From contig NC_051448.1 in assembly GCF_001649575.2 (NCBI RefSeq), positions 19,886,078 to 19,950,077 on the forward strand: a stretch of DNA of 64,000 nucleotides. Direction: 5' to 3'. Made by a program: the position numbers and the translations under genes. Below the pieces are notes generated by a model that worked only from the letters and a program-made list of their open reading frames with translations, did no database searches and was not told the DNA's origin. Positions 11,401 through 23,337 of this stretch are shown one piece after another (the stretch's first letter is position 1; each line of letters starts with the position of its first letter). The DNA comes from Kryptolebias marmoratus (taxonomy: Eukaryota > Chordata > Actinopteri > Cyprinodontiformes > Rivulidae).

Positions 11401-14400
11401 ACAGTAGGAACATTTAAAGTTTTAACGAGTCGTGAAAAATCTGTTTTGTCAGCTTAGAATTATTGGGCTTCAGAGAAAAAAAGCTGATGGATGCTGGAGT
11501 TTCTGGTTTATAAGCAGTGTTTTAGGAACCATGCACTGAGGAGCCCCAAGCTGCTAAATCAACCTGATTGAAAGTGTGAACTCTGACAGACAACATGAGT
11601 CTCTCACCCCTGGCTCAGGAGGTACTGAACCACCTCGACGTTCCCGCTGGAGCAGGCCACCATCAGCGGCGTCTTGTAATATTCATCCTGGACATCCACG
11701 GGCACCCCCTGACTGAACGCGAGGTCCAGAGTCTCCAGATTCCCACTTTTCACACAGTAGTTGATGTTGATGTACACCGTGTCCGGCTTCTCCACGTACC
11801 ATCCCGAATCGTTGATTATGGGATGCTCTGGTGGGTGACTGCGGTCGAATCGGTGGACGTCTGAGCAGTTGTAGTACGTCTCGATCATGAAGTAGGGAGG
11901 GCCTCCGTCTGGACGCCGGGGCTTGAGCTCCGGCAGGAGGGTACAAATGGGCATGGGGAGGGTAAATTTACCCTTCTTTTTCTTCCCTCCTTTTCCTCCC
12001 TTTTCCCCCTTTTTCTTCTTAGGCATGTACGAGGAGAGGAGAAAGGCTTTCTTGATGTACTTGACACCTTTGATGAAGTCCGTAATGTTGATGCTTCCCT
12101 CTCCTCTCTTGTCGTGGGCGGAGATGACGCTGAGGAGCTGCTCCGATTTAACAGGAGCGTTGAGCTCCTCTAACACCAGAACGAACATGTCCGTGTAAAC
12201 CGTTTCTGTTTTGTCCCCAAAGGTGTGCCGTATCTCAGTCTGAAACTCGTTGGACCAGTCGTGGAGGGTCAGGGCCCAGAGATCCGACATGAGGCTGACG
12301 CCGTCGGATTTGTCGCCTTTCCCCTGCTGCCTCTCTGCTTTCCTCAGCTCCTTGGCGGCTGCTTTGTGACCGGCGTCTTTGGCGATCTGACGCGGCAGCA
12401 AGTTGTCCTGGTTCTTCAGTTTAGGGTTACAACCTGGACACAGAGTGAGGTTTTATTAAAAACACTTCATCAAATTACCTAATTCTATTCGAGAATGTGT
12501 TTCCTGTTGCACATTCCTCTGTTTAATTTAATTTCCTGCCTCCTGGCGCCAAAAGTCTCGAAAACAAAAGCTTGCAATTTCTAAATATGACAAGGTCATT
12601 CTTCACCCTGTAACGTAAATCCTCAAGGCACTGAGAAAGCCTCTTCGTCATCATCAGAAGAAGGCCTCAGCTCACGGTAATGACACTGTGATGTCCCGCG
12701 GTGCCCGCTTCTCATACCGTACCTCTCTGAGCTAAAAACTTGCAGCAGTTGGCGTTGCCCGTGGCAGCAGCGTAGTGTAAAGGCGTGCAGCTATGAAGGT
12801 CAACCGAACCCATGTCCGCTGAGTACGCAGACATCATCTGAATCACCTGCAAGATACAAAAAACACCACAGAGCTACGTTACAGAAGTGGAACATTCACA
12901 AGTTGGCGCTTAAAAATTCAGCATTGCAGATTTGAATTAAAAAAAGAACTTTTAATGAAAAAATATTCAGGTTGAACCTAATCCTAATGACTATAGATAC
13001 CACCTCTACAAACAGATTGAAATTATAGTTTCATGTGATCCATTTTCACATTTTTACTGCCTGTTAATAAGGCCTTCTTCACATTAGATGATAAGCCACT
13101 AAGCTCTGCACAGCCTGCATGGCCTGTAAGAATGTGGCTGGGTTGGAAAACTTTGTGTGAACATATTTGTGATGCTGTTCTGCTTTCAGTATCTCGCCAA
13201 AAAAAAGGTTCTTTCCTTTGATTTTTTTGCCTTTGAGACACTTTCCCGTGCCCTCACCAAGCTCTATATGTCCCCCCGCTGTTGCTTAATGCCCTGGGTC
13301 TCAACCTAAATTTTATTGATACATAAATAATCCATCCATCCATCCATCCATCCATCCATCCATCCATCTTCTACTGCCAATCTGTGGTCGGGTCACAGAG
13401 GTAACTGATGCTCCTGGAGGATTCCAAGGTCTTCCCAGCCCAGAGAGGATACAAATTTCCTACAGTGAGTTTGATTCTGCCCCGGGGTCTCCTCCTAGTG
13501 GGACGTGCCTGGAAAGTCTCCAAATGGAGAAGCCCAGAAAGCTTCCTAATTAGATGCCCGAACCACCTCGGCTGACTTCTATCAATGAAGAGCAGCAGTG
13601 GAGCTCCTCCTGGATAACAGAGCTTCCTACCTTATCTCTAATGCTGAGCGTGACCACCTGATCAGGTAAGCTAATTTCAGCCGCTCCCATCCGGGATGGG
13701 ATATCCAAAGGTGAGGGTTGGAATGTAGACGAACCAGTAAATGAAGAGCTTTGCTTTTCGGCTGAGCTCTTTCTTCACCACGACAGACTGAAGCAACGCC
13801 CTCATTACGGCCCCCAATCCGTCGATCCATCTCCCTCTCCATCCTACCATCACTTGTGAACAAGACTCCCAAAGACTTGAACTCCTCCACTCGAGGCAGC
13901 GACTCATCCCTCAACTGGAGGGAGCATGCCGCCTTTTTCTGGCTGAGAACCTTAGAGGGGCTGACTCTCATCCCAGCTGCTTCACACTCATGGCCCAAAT
14001 ACCTGAGGAGTACTTCAATGTCAACAAACCGTCCTCCAAGATCAATTGGCAGAGGTTCTGCTGAGAAAAAGAAGAAGGGGATGTACAGCAATTTAGGTTA
14101 TGCAGATGAAGTGTTTGCTGTGCAGAACGTCAACCCCCATCCATCCTTCTTGCTTTTTCTTGTCCAGCAGGCCTGTCCATGAAGACAACGAGAGTCCAAA
14201 AAGGTGAATAAAAGTCCGCTGACCATGGCGCAGCATTTATTGGCACACTGAGAGGTCTTTGCAGCTGTGTGGTGAGAGTGTGGCGTGATCTTAGTGGTTG
14301 TAGCTAGAGCACTGCAAGATGCTATGTGAATAGTAGCAGCGCTGCCAAAAGCCATGCAATAATTTACTTAGAGCCCTGCCAGCACAGTGTGGGTGTGATG

Positions 14401-17400
14401 TGGGCGTAGCCTAGACATGAGACCATGCTTCAAGTTGTCTATTGCCCCTTTTACACGGGCTCTAATTCAGAAGTCCGGCTCTACTCCACTTGTTGCGCGG
14501 AGTAGGACAGCTGTTATCCACCGGAGATTTCAGGCTTTACAGCGCCTTCAGCTGGGGGACAGACGGCATAAACGTTGCAGGGTAAGCTAACGCTGTTGTT
14601 TATATTCCTACCGTTTGCTCTTTACGCTTGCATCTGGTCACACCCACGACCAATGAGTGAACAGGAGCTAAGCTTGCGCAACCCACAAAAGCAGGGCCAG
14701 CACGTCTGGCCCTGCTCCGAAGCAGGGACCAAAGAAGCAGGGCCGGCCTTGAAAAAAATGCTGATGGAAACGCACGCAAAGCAAGCAGAGTAGAGTGGAG
14801 CCGGGACCTTTAGAGCCCGTGTAAAAGCGGCATATGCCCAAACCACGCCAGGTCCTGCAGGCCCCATCACACTCTCCCACACTCCACCTAGGACCCTGAT
14901 ATGCTGCCGCCATTATAATAAACCACCACTTTTGTAGTGAATTTGTATTCACTACAAAAGTATTGTGCGTGCTCAAAACCATCCATGACCTGTCACATGC
15001 ATTGGGGATCTAACACTCCTGAGACTCTGCAGAGATCATCCACGTTCCAGCAGATCTTTTTATGTCATTCACTGTGAAGGAGGGGGGGGCAAAGATACGG
15101 CCGTTTGCCTCAGCAGCTACCGCACCTCAAAAAAGCCCCCCATAGCAGCGTAGTGAACTGCAGTGAGGCGCGTTTTGTCCAGAGCATTGGGGTTTCCTCC
15201 CCTCCTGAGAATGGCTCGAACAAGCGGCAGGGAGCCGGCCCTGGCTGCCTCCATTAACGCCGTCACGCCCGTTTCCTGGGGAAGACCAGAAGCCCCCGCG
15301 TAAAAAACAAGCACTTCTCTCGGAAACGGCCCAGTTTTTAACGTGTTCATCTACCAATGCGGTTCCGTTCTACCTGATTCGTTGCGTCGGGGTCCGCACC
15401 GGCGTCTAACATGATGAGACACAACGGGCTGCAGTCGTAAGCCTTCTCACACATGGTCTGGAAGACGTGGAGTCCCTTCGCGGACACGTTGTTGACGTCC
15501 GCCCGGTTTTTCAGGGCCAGCTGCAGGCAGCGGGTGTGGCGCTTGGTGGGGTAGTTACAGTAGAACAGCACCCCTGAGTCACAAACGAGGAGGGGAAACA
15601 AGCCTGAGCGTCCAGCAAGGGCACCAACGGAAGAAGGGCAGGGGGTCACTGGTGTTTACATTTTCATGCATATCTTGATAAACCCATAGTGAAAAAAACA
15701 GCATTCTGAGTTCTAATTGTGAACACATTAAACGCATCGTGTCTGTAACTGGTGTCTCAGGGTTGGAATTATCACGAGGTGAAATAATCTTGTTACGTCA
15801 GAGGAAACAAATCAGTTTTCTTGATTTTAAAGCTCTTTATTTCAGCTACACTGAGAGTTTCTTATCATTTTGCTGAGGAACAATGAGCACGAAATGCACT
15901 TTTCCTTCACTGTTGCCAAACAAAACCACTGTTCTCTGACCGGATGGGGAAAAAGTATTTTTGTAATTACTATTTCCTACAAATGTTCCTGTCCATGAGT
16001 GCTCATGAACAAATAAAACTGGTGTCATGCATTTAGCTGTCTCTGACTGGTCAAAACCTCAACGGAAAATCAGAAATTAAACGTAAATAATCCTGCAGGC
16101 AAAACCAAATACTCTGCTTTTACTTTGAAAATGACTGCTCTTTCTTTATCGTGACTTTTTTTTAGTTTGGATAGCAACTAACATTAGTAGTGGTCAGTCC
16201 ATAAAGGTTTAAAATGGCTTTTGGCGAGTCAAAATAGTAATAAGAATGAGCCCGTTTTTGCTGTTTTTATACAATACAACACAAAACATTGCTAAACATT
16301 TAAAAAGATGTGCTGTGTACATATTATTCTTAGAATTCGTCAATGTTTCTCAGATAAATACATAAACGCTGCATTAATGAGCAGGACCCAGCTAATGTTT
16401 TCTTTGGAAGAATTAAAACATGGATCATGGAGCTGCCTGAACCAAATCGGTGTCTAGATTTTTTTTTTTTTTTTGTTACTCGGCCTCATGAAGTCAACAG
16501 CTGACGGCATTTCTCTGTTTCAAAATAGTATTTAACAAGAGAAGGCGTGTGACAGCTGAAGGTCAGGCTCTTGGACGTGTACAGAATAATGAGTCAGGCG
16601 AACAGACCTGCAACAATAGACGAGTCTCAGAGGAGTCCGCGGTGGTATCAGGTTACTGAGCAGGTTTCACACGAGAGGTTGACTATTAGAGCCTGATCTG
16701 TAATTAGATGTATCTGTGTGGTCCGACACACAAACGCCACCACACACACACACATATATTTCTCGACACAGCCTGCCCGAACAGCCTTTGGTCACTTCCT
16801 CTCAGACGGGTGTTGTTGACCAGGACACGCTGGAAAACGGGACAACTTCAGCTTTGGGCTTTTTGGGTCTGAGATTTCACCCTGTCATCAATAGCTAAAC
16901 AGAAAGCGTCGTGCATTTTCACGAGACGTAAGACGATGCAGCCCAACCTAACTTGAGAAGGGAAAATCCTGCCATTTGGGACATCAGCGATTAAACAATC
17001 CCTCCAGGATTTCACGGGCATTTTTTGTGATTGTTGCGACTAAAATGCTTGATTTCGCAGGGCATTTTCTTAAAGTTGCGATTTTTTTAAAAAACTAAAA
17101 TCAATTAAAAAATATAACTTTTAATATATAAACCAAAAATACTTACTAGTTTTTTTTAGATAATTACCAACAAACATCAACATTCTCAAAAGGTGCTTTA
17201 TTTGAGAACTTTGACAGCTTCTAAACTGACATTCATGACCATTTCTGGATTGTCCCTCGTCTGCAGCTCTCCTCACATGTTTTGCAGACACAAAGTGTTT
17301 GTCGATGCGTTTATGTTCCATGATTATGCTTCCCCCCACTCTCCTGCAGCTGGGGAGGAAACTGGTTTGCGCGATCCTTTGCTGAAATCTTTGTGGGCAA

Positions 17401-17847
17401 GTGTGAAGCTTTAGCTCACATTTTGGCTTCGGTCGCTGCTCCTGCACGCTCCCGGCATTCTGATGTTAACAGGAAGTGACGTCATGTGTCTTTTTCGTGA
17501 GTTATTTGGGGTTATTTTGTATTCCACACTACACAAACCCACAAAGAAGAGACTAGACCGCAGAAACGGTGGCAAATCACTTTAGAAACAATAAATATTG
17601 GGTTAAAATTCCGGGAAAGTTGCGGGGTTTGCTTGATTTTGCGTTAATAGTTGCGATCGCAACATCGCAGAATCCTGGAGGGTCTGATTAAAAGTCAAAC
17701 AAGAGTACAGCTCCGAACCCTGGACAGTTACCGCAGGAGAGAAAACTAAGAGAAAGGTTTTAAGTAAAGCCTTATAAATGGAACAAGTGAGAACATTAGC
17801 AGTGACAGTTCAAGATGCAGTCATTTATCCTAAGACTTGTCAAAAGC

Positions 17848-17925
<78 letters not shown>

Positions 17926-20900
17926 AGTAGCATTCCTTTAATTAATGCATATCTCCCACTATCTCAGAGTATGTGTTGGGGATGACTCCCAGCTACAACC
18001 GCACCAACAGTTAGCTCTGTATCCGTAATATTTACTGAGTTAGACATTTTGTTTGTTGGCTACACTGCTGCAGCCATCTTGAACCGGCCTGACTCCTGAA
18101 GTAAATCAAATCTAATCTTTTCTTTTCTGATGCCACACACAGGGCTGGCTTCCTTCACCTTTTCCCTCAGCATCCAGGAGCTTCAGGTCAGCCTGCTTCT
18201 GGGTTAGCAGAGTCACGATGGCATCGTTTCCCAGCTCTGCTGCCAACATCACGGGCGTGCGGCCCCGTCTGTCCCGCACGTTCGGATGTGCGTCGTTAGC
18301 GAGAAGGAAGCTGACGAGGTCTGAGAAGGGACAGAGCGGAGACACAGAGTGACGTGACCCTAAAGTTGTTCATTAAATGGTTTGATTGGCTTATGCAGAC
18401 TGCTGTTCAAAGCTAACATGGACGAGACAAAATAGCTAAAGTTTCTGAGGTTGTATTCATTTTACTTTTTAAATAAACACCACATTCCAGTTATGTAACA
18501 ACCAGAATTTGCCTATGATGTCATTCAGATGTTTGCCTCTATCACACAAACTAGTTTGACAAACATTAAACTGTCATGTAGTCGTTGGTCACAGCCGGTT
18601 AGCTTGAGTGGCCTGAAGATTATCTGAAAGAACAAAGGGAAAAGGCCCCTCTTTACCGAGATCATTGGCTGAAACGGCCACGTGAAGCACCCCGGTGCCG
18701 TCCCGTGGCTCTGTGAGATTGATGAGGTTCTCCACGCCGAGGTTCACCATCTCCTCGATCCGCCGCCGGTCTCCTTCGTGGACGCACTGCAGCAGGCGGT
18801 AGATCTGCAGCACCTGCAGGCGGCCCCGGGCCATCCCGCCGCTCATCCCGACCCCGCTGTGGGAGGGGGGGGGGAAATCAGGGAGACAGAAAAGTGGGAC
18901 TTCCGGAGAGGTCTATGATGAACTGAGATGCCCATGTAGCTTAAATAGGGAGGGGGGGGCATACCATTTTTATTCGAGAAAGCTCTGAATTTAGCAGCGG
19001 AAGTTTCTAAACACTTAGTGGAGCTCGATTCTCACGAACCCTGATTACAGAGAGCCGGGATAGTTTGTTAAACAACAATGAGGTTGTGGTTTGTTTAAAG
19101 GATCAGTTGCACATAGATACAAAGGAAAAGATTTTAATTGTTACTGTCAATCACCTTTATTGTATTAAAAAGATATTTCAGCCATTCTGAAGAGAAGAAC
19201 CACTCCTTAAAGGAACATATGTCGCCCACCACCTCTCACGTCAGAGCTTTAGACTAGGATTGACTCCAAAAGGTAATCAGTTGTAGACGTTCATCCAGAG
19301 TTTCATTAAAACCCGTCCAGACAAACAGTAGACCCCAACAGTTATTGTTAAAGTTTTGCGCCAAGATCTCGGGAAATGAGTAGCACTTGTGGCGTGTGTT
19401 GTGACTTACTCTCAGCTACTTCCACACAAAAACTTTAGCGCAACATCTGTAAAACTGACTGAATTCGAGCCTTCTTTTTTTGAGTTGACTCCAAAAACAT
19501 TAAAGGCAAGATTTTAATTCAAGATTCATGCCCTTAACTCTGTTATCACTTAAAACGTGTTGGGAGTAACTCTCAGCCACTCCCACAACAAATATTCGCT
19601 CAGTAGTTGTCGAGCTAGTTGAGTTATACCCATTTTTGTGTGCGTTTTTTTTAAGGTCAGTTGGTTGCGGCGGCCATCTTGAATTCAGTTGACTCCGAAA
19701 GGTAATCAGTTCCAGATGTACAGCAACTGATCACTTTCAGAGAGTTCGATTAAAACCTGTCTGTTGGTTAATGAGATATTTTGCTAACAAACACATATAG
19801 GTATAAACATTTTTGCTCTAATCTCTAAAAAGGCAAACACTATTTCATGGGCCGATGGCAGCAATCCACTATGATTCTGGTAGAGTTCGGACTAGCCGGT
19901 AGCTCATCAAGCCTGTCAGATTTAAATATGGCTGCAACGCGGTGGATTTGACACATGCTGAGTTGAGGTTTGGTGTGGTAGTAGCTGAGACTGAGCCCCC
20001 GCCGTGTTCTCTGAAAGCTGTCTGTCTGTCTGTCTGCAACGAATCAGGTGTGCATCTGCAGCTCAAGATGGCCACCGCAACCAACGGACATTTAAAAACA
20101 CACAACCACCCCCCCAAAAAAAAAACAAAACCCTGACTCCGTTAATTTTACATCTACTGGGCTAAAATTTGCTTCCCCCGTTTGGGAAAGAAAGAGGGGA
20201 GAGCGGGTCAGATGGAGAAAGAGGCGGGTGGAGCAGAGAAACTAAAGGAAAAAATGTGAGTGCAACACGCAGCCAAGTGTGCTAATATATATATACGTAT
20301 ATATGGAGATCGAAGGGACAGATGAGCAGGGAGAGGAAGAGGAGGAAAATGGATTAGGAACCACCAAAAAACCAACACCAGGTCCAGGTTCAGGTCCAGG
20401 ACTGGGTTGGATGTGTTCCAGCCAGTTTAGTTGGTTTAATGTTTGTTTTTTTAAGTCTCGCTCCTCTCTGCTTGTGTCCTGCTTTGACTTGACTTGTCCA
20501 GCTTGGAGCACTTTGAGAACTGTTATATATATTTCTGGTGGTGTTCTGATGTTTGCACGGCTGTAAGAACGTTTGGAACCACAAGTCTACCTACGAGCAT
20601 TAATAAAATGACCTAGAACCTTGAAACCCAGAAGACAGGTGTTTGCATATTAACCTCTTGAGATCTGAGGGTTGTAGTCCAAACCTGGAGGCTTTTTGAC
20701 GTCTGAAACATGATTAACTTCCCTTCAAACATATATTTTGTCTTTCTCCTGACCGATCTGTCAATGAGTTTTATCCAGAGTGAGTCTTCAGCACCCTCAC
20801 TCACCTGACGATTTAGCCTGATTTGAACCATCTTGTTCACGTCCACAAATGTGTCCAAGGTATACAAGAAGTCGAATCTACGTCTTTAATCACAAACCTG

Positions 20901-23242
20901 AGTGTCCAGAAGACTCGATTTCGCCGGATCTTTCAGGAGAAAGGGAAGGATGTGTTTGAGGGGAAAAAGAATCGATTGTGTTATTTTTATTTGTGTCACT
21001 GAATACATACACGCATACCCAGTAGTTTTTATACCGCAAAAGCGTTCGTTCCGCTTACATCCATCGCACGATCGGATAAAAGGCCTCTCTCCAAACTCCG
21101 CTCATCATCAGAGAGCTCTGCCCTGAGGTCGCCCACAAGGTCATTTGCAAGCTTTGACCAAAACGCCATCTTAGACCGTGTTTTTAAGGAAAACAGGAAC
21201 GTGTTTTGTTGCCTTCTGCACAACAACGGCGGTTGGATTTTCTGACGCCGAAACTGTTTGAACCCAGGTCTCAGAGTGAAAACGCCCAGCATCGGTGGGA
21301 AGTCACACGTGCACGCTACAGGCAGTAGATGGTTTTCCTGCGTTTGCGCGAGCAGACCAACAACAGGAACAATGGCGGACAGCGGAGCGCCGTTTAGGAC
21401 GTGTAGCAGCAGCCCAACCTCGCTGTCGGCCGCTGTCACTATTTTGGACGGAAACGTCTTCCTGCTGCAGAGAATGTTTTCGTTGGGCCACGATGGAAAT
21501 GCACTATAGTGCCAAAAGTATTCACTCACCCATCCCAATCACTGAATTCAGGTGGTCCAATCACTTCCGGGTGTCAGGATTTGGGGTTTGTTTAAGTTAT
21601 TCTTTGAATTTCTTTTGTATTGGCTTTATTGTTTCTCTTGTTTGTGGATTCTCTTTATGGTCTGGTCTGGTCTTTGTTCAGTTTTTGCGGCTTGTGTTTT
21701 TGTTCTTCTGTCATCATTCACTTCTCCTCAATCAGTCACTTGTTTACCTGCCACGCCCATCTTCACCTGCCCCAAGTTGTGTAATCACTCACCTGTGCCC
21801 ACTTCCCCTAATTACCCTCTGTCTTTAAAACCCGGTCATCTCCTCCACTTTCTGACTGGTCCGTTGTCGTTTCCCCTTCATGTATTGCCCTTTATGTTCT
21901 CTATGTTTTAGGTTTTTGTTAGTGATGGGAAAATGAAGCTTGCTTTGGAAAAGGGTTCATTATTCAAAGTTTTCCAACACAGTCCTCGTTGGCGCTCTCT
22001 TGTGGCAAAAAGTATAAACAGCTACTTAAAGAAACAAAATGAAGCAATATTAAAACAATATTATGACGGAGTTAAAAGCTGTTTAATATCATGAGATATT
22101 TCTGTCTGTTTTCACTGTGCTGCTTTGATTAGGTATATTTTGTGGGTGAAAGAATAAAGTTATGGTTGTTTATGGTTTATATAAATAAACTCAGGCAGAA
22201 CGTCCTCTCTTCCTCACTAGCTCTATGTATCACAGTCTCGCTGGTTCGTTATTTCACACCACTTCCTCTCCAAAACACACCACCAATGATTCACGTCCTT
22301 TTAAACCTTTTGAATCAGGCACTAACGCAGTGACGTAACTTCAACACTTTCAAAGCTTCGGACGTCATTGATCATGTGACTTTTGCCAAACGAATCACGC
22401 TCCGACACAGAGCTTCTGAAACACTGTGTTGTTGTGTTTTTTTATACATGTGCCGGAGCTTCAGCTTCAATTTGCCCATCACTAGTTTTTGTTATTGTTT
22501 GGTTTTGCTGTCTCAGCAGCTTTTTGTTTTCGTTCTTTTATTGAAAATAAATTATTTTTTTATTCCTAGAACCACAAGATGAGTCTGTGCATTGGGTTCG
22601 CCTCTTTCTCCACCCAACCTGACAACGGGTGTATAAAGTCGGGTTTTTACAGACATTTGTGAAAGAATGGGTCGCTCTGAGGAGCTCAGTGAATTCCAGT
22701 GTGGTACCGTGACAGGATGCCACCTGTACAGTAAGCCCAGTCATGACTAAATACTCAACAGTCAGTTGTTAGTGGTTTTATAACAAAGTGGAAGGGTTTG
22801 GGAACAACAGCAACTCAGCCATGAAGTAGTAGGCCATGTAAAATCACAGAGTGGCTCAGTGGATGCTGAGACTCAGAGCACAGAGGTCACCAGCTACAGA
22901 CCTCCAGACCTCATGTGGCTTTCAGATCAGCTCAGGAACAGAGCAGAGAGCTTCATGGAATGGGTTTCCATGGCCGAGTGTCTCACCTCACAAATGAGCT
23001 TCTGGAAGAATGGTCCAAAACTCCCATAAACACTTCTAAACCTGTGGAAAGCCCTCCCAGAAGAGTTGAAGCTGTTATAGCTGCAAAGAATGGCCCAACA
23101 TCATCTTAAACCCCATGGATTAAGAACGGGATGTTACTGAAGTTCATATGAGTGTGAAGGGAGGTGAGCGAATACTTTTGGCAGTATAGTGTAAGTGTTT
23201 TCACTTTCTCTCGTCATCCAAGTTTGTTTGTTTTCTATGCAT

Positions 23243-23337
<95 letters not shown>

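Larger units (their letters stand above)
21502..23191 (+). mobile_element. Internally deleted Tc1-like transposon (outer of three nested elements)
   Basis: Ends CACTATAGTGCCAAAAGTAT (21502) and its near complement at 23172-23191. Transposase pieces remain from the N-terminus (GRSEELSEFQ, FITKWKGLG) and from the C-terminus (LLEEWSKTPINT, PRRVEAVIAAK), joined directly so that the catalytic middle is gone. A second element is inserted at about 21574-22622. Confidence 0.85.

Noticed and set aside
17848..17926. Possible CRISPR-like array
   Set aside because: A simple TATC microsatellite with no spacers.
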